Positions 53,078-62,057 of a DNA stretch of 64,000 nt are shown here, piece by piece. The notes under the pieces are model-generated. The model searched no databases and was not told where the DNA came from. It worked only from the letters and a program-made list of their open reading frames with translations. Position 1 is the first letter of the stretch. Each line of letters begins with the position of its first letter. This DNA is from Exiguobacterium indicum HHS 31. Its GTDB lineage: Bacteria > Bacillota > Bacilli > Exiguobacteriales > Exiguobacteriaceae. Both the position numbers and the translations under genes were made by a program. Location of the stretch: positions 434,001 to 498,000 of the forward strand of contig NZ_MPSZ01000001.1 of NCBI RefSeq assembly GCF_001939065.1, in the 5' to 3' direction.

Positions 53078-53701
53078 TTAGTTACGCTTACTAATCTTTG
53101 CTATCGACATAAAGCTAAACAAAATTACTAAAATGCCAACAAATTGCACCTTTACATGATAAAGAGGATCAAAATAATTTGTTTCGAATTGAAACACGTG
53201 TGGCCAGGGCATGAACTGTCCTTTTGTGACGATCTCGAGCAAGGTGTACATAAGTAGAAGGGAGAGTGCATATTCAAACCGTTTTGTCCAAAGTATAAGT
53301 GTCATACCGAAAAATAGAAAGAGCAATATCAACTCTATATGGTGTAGAAAAACGATTGTTGGTATATCGACATCATTGAACAATAGTGTCCCGGTTAAAA
53401 CTAAATAACCAACGAAATAGAGTAATAGAAAGCGAAGAATATCCATTACAAGCCACTTACGGTAGTAGGGAACTAATGTATCGTATGCACCTTCATCAAA
53501 AATCGGCTGAAAATGTAAGATGACCGTCCAAGCAATCCAAGGAATAAATGCTGTCTGGATAACTTGAATGCCATATTGCATCGGATTGAACAAAACATAT
53601 GATTCTAGTGCAACAAACATAATTAGAGGAAGAAGCATTGCGATTCCATGAAGTCTCCAATCAAACCAAAATAATCTTTTGAACACTAGGCTTCTTTTCA
53701 T
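53078..53701 (-). CDS. ABC transporter membrane subunit, small
   Basis: 207 residues with six hydrophobic segments (MLLPLIMFVALESYVLF, FIPWIAWTVILHF, ILRFLLLYFVGYLVLTGTLLF, IELILLFLFFGMTLILW, ALSLLLMYTLLEIV, FVGILVILFSFMSIAKI). No named family. The ATG overlaps the stop of the ATPase gene (ATGA), so it is almost certainly a partner of that ATPase. Base composition is visibly AT-richer than the flanks. Confidence 0.75.
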   Translation of the reverse strand: MKRSLVFKRLFWFDWRLHGIAMLLPLIMFVALESYVLFNPMQYGIQVIQTAFIPWIAWTVILHFQPIFDEGAYDTLVPYYRKWLVMDILRFLLLYFVGYLVLTGTLLFNDVDIPTIVFLHHIELILLFLFFGMTLILWTKRFEYALSLLLMYTLLEIVTKGQFMPWPHVFQFETNYFDPLYHVKVQFVGILVILFSFMSIAKISKRN

Positions 53702-54558
53702 TTCGAACCTCGCATTACCATCAAGTAACCGTCCATCAGTTTGGGTTCAAGGTCCGACGAAGAGGCTGCGGCTTCTTCTAAATAGCGAACCTCGATTTGC
53801 TCACCGTGTTCATTAAGATCAACGACTCGTTCGTCCTGCATCCATCCACCAAGTTCCTCAAGGGAGACCTTTACGCTCGAAAGATGACCTCTAGCTAAAT
53901 TCTTCAGTTCTAACGGTGTTCCTTCAAATCGAACGATTCCATTTTGTAGAATTCCGATTTTAGTACACAAAAACTCAATGTCTTCGACAATATGCGAAGA
54001 AATGATGATAGTGTGATCTTCGCCTAATTCACGTAGTAAATTTCTGAAACGAATCCGTTCTTCGATATCTAGTCCAGCTGTTGGTTCATCAAACACAAGG
54101 ATTTTAGGCTTGCGTAATAAAATCTGTGCGATACCAACACGCCGACGCATTCCACCAGATAAATCATTCATTCGCATGTCTCTCTTATCTTGAAGATTCA
54201 CGCGGTGAAGGGCTTCGTCTACTTTTTCTTGACGCTCTGATTCTGTAGTAATACCTTGTAATAAAGCAAGATGAAGAAGTACATCTTCCACTTTGAGACT
54301 AGGATAGATATTAAAGTCTTGTGGTAAAAATCCGACTTCTCTCGAAACATCCGCATATTTTCTCTTCACAACGGACTTTCCGTCGATACTAATTTGTCCT
54401 CCAGAAACGGAAGTCAGTCCACATAGTACTTTCATCAAAGTCGTTTTCCCTGCTCCGTTTGGACCTAATAGACCAAAAATCCCTTCGATTTCAAGCGAAA
54501 CATGGTGTAAAATTTGTTTCTTTCGATAGGATTTTGAGAGATGTTGTAACTGGATCAT
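53698..54558 (-). CDS. ABC transporter ATP-binding protein
   Basis: 286 residues: Walker A GPNGAGKTT near residue 33, signature LSGGMRRRVGIAQ near 133, Walker B ILVFDEPTAGLD, switch His in ISSHIVEDIE, and a C-terminal extension of about 80 residues (HLSSVKVSLEELGGWM...). This is the CcmA/drug-exporter type that pairs with separate ABC-2-like membrane subunits. Its stop overlaps the small membrane subunit; the large membrane subunit ends 21 nt upstream. One three-gene operon is clear. Confidence 0.92.
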   Translation of the reverse strand: MIQLQHLSKSYRKKQILHHVSLEIEGIFGLLGPNGAGKTTLMKVLCGLTSVSGGQISIDGKSVVKRKYADVSREVGFLPQDFNIYPSLKVEDVLLHLALLQGITTESERQEKVDEALHRVNLQDKRDMRMNDLSGGMRRRVGIAQILLRKPKILVFDEPTAGLDIEERIRFRNLLRELGEDHTIIISSHIVEDIEFLCTKIGILQNGIVRFEGTPLELKNLARGHLSSVKVSLEELGGWMQDERVVDLNEHGEQIEVRYLEEAAASSSDLEPKLMDGYLMVMRGSK

Positions 54559-54579
54559 GACTCCATACTCCTTTGCACT

Positions 54580-56556
54580 CTATTTTTCCGTCTCGTTTAA
54601 TTCTGAGTACCATTTTTTCAACAATATTAATTGTTGCTTATGGTCATAGTCCATAAATTCTTTAATCCAACGCTCTACTTCCTTCATATCTAAGTTAGAT
54701 TGTTGGAGGAAAAATGGATCCACCTCTATTGGCTCTAGTTTTAATTCTGTTTGAATCCAATAAGAGAAGGCAGCGTTGAATACTTTCCATTTGGGTTGTA
54801 CCTTCACTTCACTTGAACTATTTGACCAAAGAATTCCTGGCACATAAGTTGCCACTACTTCACTTAAGCTTTGATCCAAACGAAGTGTCGTTCCAATCTG
54901 CAACAAGAGATGCGCATCATCAAGATAACTGTTTCGTTCTTCGTTTGGAGAAACAAGGATAATTTTTTTAGGTACTACCGTTTGTTTATCAAATGTTCGC
55001 TGCAATACAGCGTTAGTTTGTTCTAATGTTTTTTGGACCGATTGCCAGTAAGTTTGTGGCATTGACCACGAGTCATCTGTAACGAGTTCATGATCTTTAT
55101 ACTCAAAAACTGCAAGATGTCCTTGCATCATCGTTACACCAGCTACACGACCTATTAAAGATCGCTCTCCCTGTCTTTTTAAGTTCGTTGTGATATCTTT
55201 CGGGATATCTCCCGAGATTTTAATATCACTCATTTTTTGTCGATCTCCGATAAGATCTAACGTTCCAACACCTAAACGATTGATTGGCTGAGACTGTCGA
55301 ACAGGATACCAGTTTAATGTAGCAGGCAAATACCATGTATCTTTTGTAAGAGCAAAATATGGGCTATTTTTTATGTCGTAACGAACTTTAACATTCGTAG
55401 TAGAACCATCTGACGAAATCGGAAAAGAGATAAAGTCGCCTTGACGCTTAAATTTAACTTTCCTGTTGTTTACTATTACAGCGTTTACGTCGTATTCATG
55501 CCACAAAGAAAGACTGATAGATTGTTTCTGAGAAACTTTCATTAACATATCAGCTTCTACTTTTAATGCGTTGGTTTCTTGTACCATATTTAAGTTCATC
55601 TTTTGAATCATATAATCAAGAGCACCCTTTTCAGGAACAAAGGTATACGGGGGTTTATAGTGCTTCGATAAATCAGAATCAAAACTGCGATCAAAACTCA
55701 ATTGATTGTTCGCGAGTGCAAAGGGAGATACAAAAACAAGGACTCCTAATCCAAGTATGGAGAAAACTACTGTCAAAATTCTTTTAGAAGCTCTCAAGTG
55801 CCATTGTCCAACTAAAAGAAATAACAAGACGCATTGCAGTGATATATGAAGGATATTCTTTATAAAAAGAGCTTCATTTCCGAGAAAACCACTGAGTTGT
55901 GCATGGATATGCCCTGGTTGAATAGGACCAATAAACAATAGACTACGTATTCCCTCGAATCCACCTTTGTAGAAATAGTCAGAGAAGAATTCGGTATTTA
56001 ATGGACCAATCAATACCCATACGAGAAAGAGTGCCAACATGCCAGTCTTTCTCTTTCCAAATATCAGTGCACAGTTGATTCCCCATAATGCTGTTAGAGT
56101 GAGCGGTAAGAAGTAAAAAATCACAGCATGCTCTACAATATCAAGTTGAAACGTAGACCATGGAATCTCTTGATTCTGATAGTAGATGAACAAACCTAAT
56201 AGACCTATCAAGAGAGTTGTCCCTACAAAAATGACATGATTGAGAAGGATTGAAAAAATTCGCTGATATTGTATGGTGACGATATCCGGGAAGAGTATGC
56301 TTTGTCGATACTGCACTTCTTCAGAGACAAGTCGATACATATAGACGGCGACTAGTAACATCATTCCTTGTACAGGAATAACAAACCCATTCAAGAGGCT
56401 TGCATAATCCATGTACACATACTCCTCCCGGATGTCGGCGATGATCTTCATTCCAATACTAAAAGGAAACAGAAGTAAGGAGAATACGTAAAAATAACTT
56501 TTAATCATCTGTAATCCGTAAAATTTTAGTAGATCTTTTACAATGATTTTCTGCAC
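54580..56556 (-). CDS. ABC-2-like permease with large extracellular domain (M1-like?)
   Basis: 658 residues. Seven hydrophobic helices lie in the first 290. The rest, about 365 residues, has none and should be outside the cell. Its first half is a beta-sandwich with LWHEYDVNAVIVNN, NVKVRYDIKNSPY and YLPATLNWYPV, reminiscent of the N-terminal domain of M1 aminopeptidases. The second half has KKIILVSPNEER and, where HExxH would be expected, LSEVVATYVPG, so no zinc site. The start GTG at 56556 is eight bases from AAAGAGG; the GTG at 56565 abuts it. Family assignment is tentative. Confidence 0.65.
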   Translation of the reverse strand: MQKIIVKDLLKFYGLQMIKSYFYVFSLLLFPFSIGMKIIADIREEYVYMDYASLLNGFVIPVQGMMLLVAVYMYRLVSEEVQYRQSILFPDIVTIQYQRIFSILLNHVIFVGTTLLIGLLGLFIYYQNQEIPWSTFQLDIVEHAVIFYFLPLTLTALWGINCALIFGKRKTGMLALFLVWVLIGPLNTEFFSDYFYKGGFEGIRSLLFIGPIQPGHIHAQLSGFLGNEALFIKNILHISLQCVLLFLLVGQWHLRASKRILTVVFSILGLGVLVFVSPFALANNQLSFDRSFDSDLSKHYKPPYTFVPEKGALDYMIQKMNLNMVQETNALKVEADMLMKVSQKQSISLSLWHEYDVNAVIVNNRKVKFKRQGDFISFPISSDGSTTNVKVRYDIKNSPYFALTKDTWYLPATLNWYPVRQSQPINRLGVGTLDLIGDRQKMSDIKISGDIPKDITTNLKRQGERSLIGRVAGVTMMQGHLAVFEYKDHELVTDDSWSMPQTYWQSVQKTLEQTNAVLQRTFDKQTVVPKKIILVSPNEERNSYLDDAHLLLQIGTTLRLDQSLSEVVATYVPGILWSNSSSEVKVQPKWKVFNAAFSYWIQTELKLEPIEVDPFFLQQSNLDMKEVERWIKEFMDYDHKQQLILLKKWYSELNETEK

Positions 56557-56576
56557 TTTTTTCACCTCTTTATTTT

Positions 56577-56605
56577 ACTTGTGATAGTTACCTATTATCA
56601 CAAGT
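56577..56605. promoter_or_regulatory. 29-bp dyad operator upstream of the AT-rich ABC operon
   Basis: ACTTGTGATA-N9-TATCACAAGT, ten perfect pairs, 20 nt before the Shine-Dalgarno. It contains an extended -10-like TGTGATAAT on the minus strand. A second dyad ATAGTAG-TG-CTACTAT follows at 56615-56630. Placement suits repression, for example by a YtrA-type GntR protein, but no regulator gene is in the block. Confidence 0.55.
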
Positions 56606-57214
56606 AAGTTTTTAATAGTAGTGCTACTATCTTCTTTGTAGTTCATCAACAAAAAACTAAGAATAATGGGGAAAACCATTATTCTCTCAAACTAATACTA
56701 AATGAGAGAGACAATTCTACAGCTTTGCAAAGAAATAAGTCTGTCCTTTTCAAGGTTGACACGTATTTGAGTGTATTTTTAAACCATCCATTATTTTAGG
56801 TAAAGAAGAAGCGGAGTTCATAGTCCCTTCAGTCTTAGTCATCAAATCTATCCACACTAAATTGAACGTAATAAATTGGAATTACAAAAAGACATTTTCG
56901 AAATAGTGCGTAACACTACAAACAAAGAGCTTTAATCAAAGAATCGACAGGGATCAGATTTTGACTAAAGAAAAGCTCGTAACTCAAAAATAAAAAGAGA
57001 TGAATAACACGAATTTAAAGATAATACGACAGATTCGGAGAGTAGTTGTTGAGAAGAAAAGGAAAAGTAATTTGGATATTTATGCTATACATCATATGAT
57101 CATTTTGGCTTCGTTCTTGAAGTAATCGTAATAGCTAGCGATACCTTATTACGAAGTGGAGTTTTAATCTAAATAGCCCTGAATCCTAATGATCCAGGGC
57201 TGTTTTCGTGTGTC
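56606..57214. other. AT-rich stretch without recognisable gene
   Basis: About 600 bases upstream of the ABC operon. It holds the second dyad (56615-56630), a hairpin AATAATGG-N6-CCATTATT (56662-56683) and a CTCTC/GAGAG pair after it. Only short frames are present, the longest notable one a 41-codon ATG frame at 57000-57125 with a poor ribosome site. It could be remains of decayed genes or a regulatory region. Confidence 0.4.
57175..57206. terminator. hairpin at the right edge of the AT-rich block
   Basis: AGCCCTG pairs with CAGGGCT around a 13-nt loop, with GTTTTC after it on the plus strand. It probably ends the DUF350 transcript or bounds the block. Confidence 0.5.
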
Positions 57215-57799
57215 TTAATATGTAAGCGACCCAGCGATGATCAAACCGATCGAAATCGATAAGAAGAGGAGCAGCAAGCCGACTGCTTCGTTGTTCGCAT
57301 CAATCTCTTTCGTCATGCTCAAACGTGGAATCAATAAATCTGCGAGATAGAATAAGACGATTTGTAAGACGATCGCGAGTGCGCCCCATAACACCATATC
57401 GAGAATGCTGACAGAGTTCGAGATACTCGAATAGAGGACGATGGCAAGACCAAGAATACGTCCACCGAAAGCGTAGACGGCCGCTTTCTTTCCGTTACGG
57501 ATGAGTTCGAGCTCCTTCGATTTCGTCGTCACCTCGAACAAGACGACACCGATTGCAAGGAGTACGGTCGCGACACCGATATACGAGAGCGTTGAAAGGA
57601 ATAGATCACTGAATGTCATGCTGGTACCTCCATCATGATTTTTTATTTTTTTGCGTTGTTCGTATGCAACATACAATTCAAGCAGTGCTCCGACGAGAAT
57701 ACCTGCTGATACATACAAATAGAAGTTGTCACCAATGAATCCGAACAAGAGACCTAAAATGAGGCCGATCAGGATATAGGGACCTTTTGCTAACTTCAT
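57215..57799 (-). CDS. DUF350 membrane protein with N-terminal extension and internal start
   Basis: 194 residues from the ATG at 57799 (AGGTAGGTG upstream). The last 134, from MTFSDLFLSTLSYIGVATVLL, are a complete DUF350 (YjfL-like) unit with four membrane helices. The first 60 add two helices and a basic HDGGTS linker. An internal ATG at 57619 has its own strong GGAGG eight bases upstream, so the short protein may also be made. DUF350 proteins are of unknown function, often with envelope genes. Confidence 0.78.
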   Translation of the reverse strand: MKLAKGPYILIGLILGLLFGFIGDNFYLYVSAGILVGALLELYVAYEQRKKIKNHDGGTSMTFSDLFLSTLSYIGVATVLLAIGVVLFEVTTKSKELELIRNGKKAAVYAFGGRILGLAIVLYSSISNSVSILDMVLWGALAIVLQIVLFYLADLLIPRLSMTKEIDANNEAVGLLLLFLSISIGLIIAGSLTY

Positions 57800-57854
57800 G
57801 CCAATCACCTACCTCTTCTTTAAAGGTAGCGGATTTCAGAGGTGGCGTCCATCG

Positions 57855-58970
57855 TTATTCTTGAAAGCTGACGGCAGATTCTGCATTAGGAGAAAACAGG
57901 ACGACTTGATTCCGTCCTTGTTGCTTTGCCTGATAGAGGGCAGCATCCGCATCCAGTAGAAGATCGTCGATTTGCAGTGTCGTCTCATCGTATGCGGCTA
58001 AACCAAACGATGCTGTGAGCGGTAGCTCTGTCGTCGCTAGTCGGAACGGACTAGAAGCGATCCGTTCGCGTAATTGCTCTGCTAAAGGCAGGACTTCAGC
58101 AAGCGGAACACCCTCGAACAGGACTGAAAACTCCTCACCGCCGTTACGGGATAAATACCCGCTTTCTGCCACTCCATCGCGCAGTCGATTGGCGAACTGC
58201 CGTAGCACCTCGTCGCCCGCCTCATGTCCATACGTATCGTTGACCTGTTTAAAATGATCAATGTCGATCGTCAACAACACGACCGACTGTTTGGTTAGAA
58301 TCAATCGCTGTTTGACATCCGTGAAGTATTCATTAAAGGCGCGTGAATTGTTCAATCCTGTCAAAAAGTCGAGTTGCGCTTTTTGCCGAAGCATCCGTAA
58401 TGATTGTTTGGTCAACCGAATATCGCGGATGATCAGTAGGGCGAGCCAGCTACTGACGAACGATGCAGGAATGACGACTGCCATCACTTCAAGTAGAAGA
58501 ATCTGTTTCGGTAAGACAATCCATAAGACAAGAGCGTGTAAAGCCGTCGCGTAGAGCGTCACGAGTGTGAATGTTCGTTTTGCATATGGTGGCATTTCGC
58601 GAACGATTAAGCTCGTTCCTAAAGCAATGGCGACAATGAAGCCGAATGCGGTGAAGGCTGCTAGATTCGTTCCTAAACTGAAACGATAGATGATGATTGC
58701 AATCGTCACGATCGTTGTCGGGATGGCGCCACCAAAGTAGGCAGCGACGACGACCGGAATATGACGCAAATCAACCATGACGCCAGGTGCTGCTTCAATC
58801 GTCATCTGCATGAGTAGTAACGAGATGACACTTAGAGCAAGACCGTACAATACGCGGGTCAGCCATGGGGATTCACGGGTGATCGGGAGCGGTGATAATT
58901 TTCCGAGCAGATAGAAACCAGCCATTAATAGCGTCACGTTATGCAAGACGTCAAAAAGGATGCTTTTCAT
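57855..58970 (-). CDS. diguanylate cyclase with 5TM sensor
   Basis: 371 residues. Residues 1-190 hold about six membrane helices of the 5TMR-LYT type (VMVDLRHIPVVVAAYFGG is the conserved loop). Residues 200-360 form a GGDEF domain with FLTGLNNSRAFNEYF, IDIDHFKQVNDTYGHEAGDEVL and active-site NGGEEF. It should make c-di-GMP. No inhibitory RxxD is obvious before GGEEF. AAAGGATGG precedes the ATG. It contrasts with the degenerate GGDEF-EAL protein at 45.6-47.4 kb. Confidence 0.92.
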   Translation of the reverse strand: MKSILFDVLHNVTLLMAGFYLLGKLSPLPITRESPWLTRVLYGLALSVISLLLMQMTIEAAPGVMVDLRHIPVVVAAYFGGAIPTTIVTIAIIIYRFSLGTNLAAFTAFGFIVAIALGTSLIVREMPPYAKRTFTLVTLYATALHALVLWIVLPKQILLLEVMAVVIPASFVSSWLALLIIRDIRLTKQSLRMLRQKAQLDFLTGLNNSRAFNEYFTDVKQRLILTKQSVVLLTIDIDHFKQVNDTYGHEAGDEVLRQFANRLRDGVAESGYLSRNGGEEFSVLFEGVPLAEVLPLAEQLRERIASSPFRLATTELPLTASFGLAAYDETTLQIDDLLLDADAALYQAKQQGRNQVVLFSPNAESAVSFQE

Positions 58971-59096
58971 GAACTGTCCATCCTTTCAAATAAAGTACGT
59001 TACTTAAAAGACATACGCCATAAAAGGACTAACTCCTGTTCCTTGAAAAAATAATCTATTTGATGCAATTGTGTCTATAATGTGAACTTATGATTT

Positions 59097-59115
59097 CTAT
59101 AAGCTGTACTTATAG
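59097..59115. promoter_or_regulatory. dyad upstream of the ketone-body operon
   Basis: CTATAAG-N5-CTTATAG, perfect 7-bp arms, with another CTTAT half site just before it. It lies 16 bp upstream of the -35 and may bind an activator or repressor. Confidence 0.4.
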
Positions 59116-59130
59116 TTTGACGGAATTTAA

Positions 59131-59159
59131 TTGACCTCTTCGACACTGCGTTGTTAAAT
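59131..59159 (+). promoter_or_regulatory. promoter of the ketone-body operon
   Basis: -35 TTGACC (59131-59136), 17-bp spacer, -10 TTAAAT (59154-59159). Confidence 0.6.
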
Positions 59160-59174
59160 GATGAAGAAGCGATA

Positions 59175-59188
59175 TGAAAGCGCTTACT
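59175..59188 (+). promoter_or_regulatory. cre site (CcpA) of the ketone-body operon
   Basis: TGAAAGCGCTTACT matches the cre consensus except for the last base. At about +9 to +23 of the transcript, CcpA could act as a roadblock. Confidence 0.65.
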
Positions 59189-59209
59189 AAAATCGAAGGA
59201 GATCTACTT

Positions 59210-60649
59210 ATGGAACTTGTCATCATTCTTCTTGCCTTATCCTTATTGATGTTCGTTGCCTATCGTGGTTTTTCGGTCATCCTATTCGCGCCAATCTGTG
59301 CCTTGTTCGCCGTCCTACTGACGAACCCGGATTGGGTGTTACCTTTCTTCTCGAATATCTTCATGGAAAAGATGGTCGGCTTCATCAAGGCGTACTTCCC
59401 GGTCTTCCTCCTCGGGGCGATTTTCGGAAAAGTCGTTGAGATGTCCGGTATCGCGGAGTCAATCGCGAAGACTATCATCCGTATGATCGGTGCGAAGCGT
59501 GCCATTCTTGCTATCGTCTTACTCGGCGCCATTCTTACATATAGCGGCGTCAGCCTGTTCGTTGTCGTCTTCGCTGTTTATCCGTTCGCAGCAAACTTGT
59601 TCCGCGAAGCGAACATCCCGAAACGCCTCATCCCGGGAACGATCGCCCTTGGTGCATTCACGTTCACGATGGATGCCTTACCAGGAACACCTCAGATTCA
59701 AAACGTCATCCCAACGACGTTCTTCAAAACGGATATCTACGCTGCGCCAATCATGGGAACGGTCGGTGGATTGTTCATCCTAGTCGTCGGTATGTGGTAT
59801 CTCGAGTCACGCAAGAAAAAAGCCCATCAAGCAGGGGAAGGCTACGCTGGATTTGAAGCAACGGCGGCAAGTGCCGCACCGCAGATGGAGTTGAAGAATG
59901 AACCAGAAATGACGCTCGAGACGGATCGTCAACCGGTCTATCGGCAAGTCCTTGCCTTCGTTCCACTCGTCCTCGTTGCCGTCATGAACAAAGTCTTCAC
60001 ACTCTCGATTCCGAAATGGTATCCGGAAGGATTTGATTTTTCAGCAATTGGTCTAGAGGCATTCGGAAAGATCGAGACACCGGCCGTTCTTGCGATCTGG
60101 TCCGTCCAAATGGCGTTATTGATCGGAATTCTCGCAGCGATGCTGTATGACTTCCCGAAGATCAAGACGAATTTCCAAGCTGGTTTGAACGTCAGTATCG
60201 GTGGCGCGCTTCTAGCGGTCATGAATACAGGTGCTGAGTATGGTTTCGGAGGCGTTATCGCAGCGTTACCAGGATTCAAGTCCGTCTCAAGCGGGATCTC
60301 AGAGACATTTACGAATCCGCTCGTCAACGGAGCCGTCACGACGACGACGCTTGCCGGCGTTACTGGTTCCGCATCAGGCGGGATGGGAATCGCGTTAAGT
60401 GCGATGTCGGATAAATATACGCAAGCCATCACATCAGGCGGCGTGCCACCGGAAGTCATGCATCGCGTCATCTCGATGGCGTCCGGCGGAATGGATACGT
60501 TACCGCATAACGGTGCCGTCATCACGTTACTTGCCGTTACGGGGCTGACGCATCGTCAGTCGTATAAGGACATCTTCATGATTACGATTCTTAAGACAGT
60601 GACGGTCTTCTTGATGATCGGATTGTATAGTTTGACTGGCTTGTACTAA
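59210..60649 (+). CDS. GntP-family permease, probable 3-hydroxybutyrate transporter (YxjC-like)
   Basis: 479 residues with 12 or more membrane helices. GAILTYSGVSLFVVVFAVYPFA and AFTFTMDALPGTPQIQNVIPT are GntP-family signatures; SMASGGMDTLPHNGAVITLLA near residue 425 is the second repeat. The first gene of an operon for ketone-body breakdown; B. subtilis yxjC-scoAB-yxjF has the same order. The substrate is inferred from context. The ATG at 59210 follows AAGGAG; an upstream in-frame ATG overlaps the cre site and was rejected. Confidence 0.88.
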   Translation: MELVIILLALSLLMFVAYRGFSVILFAPICALFAVLLTNPDWVLPFFSNIFMEKMVGFIKAYFPVFLLGAIFGKVVEMSGIAESIAKTIIRMIGAKRAILAIVLLGAILTYSGVSLFVVVFAVYPFAANLFREANIPKRLIPGTIALGAFTFTMDALPGTPQIQNVIPTTFFKTDIYAAPIMGTVGGLFILVVGMWYLESRKKKAHQAGEGYAGFEATAASAAPQMELKNEPEMTLETDRQPVYRQVLAFVPLVLVAVMNKVFTLSIPKWYPEGFDFSAIGLEAFGKIETPAVLAIWSVQMALLIGILAAMLYDFPKIKTNFQAGLNVSIGGALLAVMNTGAEYGFGGVIAALPGFKSVSSGISETFTNPLVNGAVTTTTLAGVTGSASGGMGIALSAMSDKYTQAITSGGVPPEVMHRVISMASGGMDTLPHNGAVITLLAVTGLTHRQSYKDIFMITILKTVTVFLMIGLYSLTGLY

Positions 60650-60674
60650 GGATTTTTAAAGGGGGCATCATTAG

Positions 60675-61376
60675 ATGAAACAGGGGAAAGTATACGCATC
60701 ATTCGCGGAAGCAACAGCAGACATCTTTGACGGGGCGACGCTAGTCGTAGGGGGCTTCGGACTCTGCGGAATCCCGGAAAAATCAATTACCGCGTTGCAA
60801 GAGAAGGGCGTCAAGGATTTGACGGTCGTCAGTAATAACTGTGGCGTCGATGACTTCGGACTCGGTCTCCTCTTGCAGACGCGACAAATCAAGAAGATGA
60901 TTTCGTCGTATGTCGGGGAAAACAAGACGTTCGAGCAACAATACCTCAGTGGCGAGATCGAAGTTGATCTCGTCCCACAAGGTACACTTGCGGAACGTAT
61001 CCGTGCCGGTGGAGCTGGCATTCCCGGTTTCTATACACCAACAGGCGTCGGTACACCGATTGCTGAAGGGAAGGAACAAAAAGAGTTCGATGGAAAAACG
61101 TATCTGCTGGAAGAAGGGATCGTCGGCGATTTTGCGATCGTCAAGGCATGGAAAGCAGATCGTCTCGGAAATCTCGTCTTCCGGAAGACATCACGCAACT
61201 TTAATCCGATCGTTGCGACAGCCGGAAAAGTAACGATCGTTGAAGTCGAAGAACTCGTCGAAGTCGGTGAACTCGATCCGAATGAGATTCATACACCTGC
61301 TGTCTACGTCCAGCGCATCGTCGTCGGAACGGATTATGAAAAACGCATCGAACGCCGGACTGTCCGGGAAGCTTGA
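60675..61376 (+). CDS. scoA: succinyl-CoA:3-ketoacid CoA-transferase subunit A
   Basis: 233 residues, type I CoA-transferase alpha subunit. [16 protein letters not shown] near residue 20 is the CoA-binding glycine-rich loop, and [11 protein letters not shown] and [11 protein letters not shown] are conserved. It activates acetoacetate with succinyl-CoA or acetyl-CoA. AAAGGGGG precedes the ATG. It is followed directly by subunit B. Confidence 0.94.
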   Translation: MKQGKVYASFAEATADIFDGATLVVGGFGLCGIPEKSITALQEKGVKDLTVVSNNCGVDDFGLGLLLQTRQIKKMISSYVGENKTFEQQYLSGEIEVDLVPQGTLAERIRAGGAGIPGFYTPTGVGTPIAEGKEQKEFDGKTYLLEEGIVGDFAIVKAWKADRLGNLVFRKTSRNFNPIVATAGKVTIVEVEELVEVGELDPNEIHTPAVYVQRIVVGTDYEKRIERRTVREA

Positions 61377-61389
61377 GGAGGAGACGGAT

Positions 61390-62052
61390 ATGAAAACGAC
61401 ACGAGAGATCATCATTGAACGCGCACTTCAGGAAGTTAAAGACGGGATGTACGTCAATCTCGGGATCGGGATTCCGACATTGATCGCCAATGCGATTCCG
61501 GACGATATGCATGTCATGCTGCAATCCGAAAATGGACTGCTTGGCATCGGACCGTATCCGCTTGATCATGAAGTCGATGCCGACGAAATCAATGCCGGCA
61601 AAGAAACGGTCACGGCACAATCCGGAGCATCTTACTTCGACAGTGCCGAATCGTTCGCGATGATTCGCGGCGGGCACATCGACCTCGCGATCCTCGGCGG
61701 GATGGAAGTCGATCAGAACGGTGACCTCGCGAACTGGATGATTCCGGGTAAGATGGTCAAAGGCATGGGCGGAGCGATGGACCTCGTCAACGGAGCAAAA
61801 CGCGTCGTCATCATCATGGAGCATGTCAACAAACATGGCGAATCGAAAGTCAAACAGGCGTGTACCTTGCCGTTGACAGGACGCGCCGTCGTCAACCGTT
61901 TGATTACGGACCGGGCCGTCTTTGATTTCACACCGGACGGAATGGTCTTGATCGAGACGCTGAATGGTCATACGGTCGAAGACGTCAAACAAGTCACGGA
62001 AGCACGATTCACGGTCAGTCCGGAACTCGAGCGCGTGACGGTAGGGGAGTGA
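61390..62052 (+). CDS. scoB: succinyl-CoA:3-ketoacid CoA-transferase subunit B
   Basis: 220 residues, beta subunit. The catalytic Glu is in [14 protein letters not shown] near residue 50; [23 protein letters not shown] is typical. The ATG at 61390 follows AGGAGGAG; the longer frame begins inside scoA and was rejected. Its stop is five bases before the next start. Confidence 0.94.
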   Translation: MKTTREIIIERALQEVKDGMYVNLGIGIPTLIANAIPDDMHVMLQSENGLLGIGPYPLDHEVDADEINAGKETVTAQSGASYFDSAESFAMIRGGHIDLAILGGMEVDQNGDLANWMIPGKMVKGMGGAMDLVNGAKRVVIIMEHVNKHGESKVKQACTLPLTGRAVVNRLITDRAVFDFTPDGMVLIETLNGHTVEDVKQVTEARFTVSPELERVTVGE

Positions 62053-62057
62053 AGCAG

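Noticed and set aside
57000..57125. 41-codon frame in the AT-rich gap
   Set aside because: AAAGAG directly abuts the ATG, no recognisable motif, and similar short frames occur by chance in AT-rich DNA.
52964..57206. Similar hairpins at both edges of the AT-rich block, considered as mobile-element ends
   Set aside because: Both look like terminators, they are not identical, and no target duplication or transposase is visible.
61201..61992. 263-codon minus-strand frame, and similar frames at 59938-60525 and 62340-62951
   Set aside because: Antisense to the strongly supported ketone-body operon. Composition rich in Arg, Asp and His as expected for a reverse shadow; no Shine-Dalgarno.
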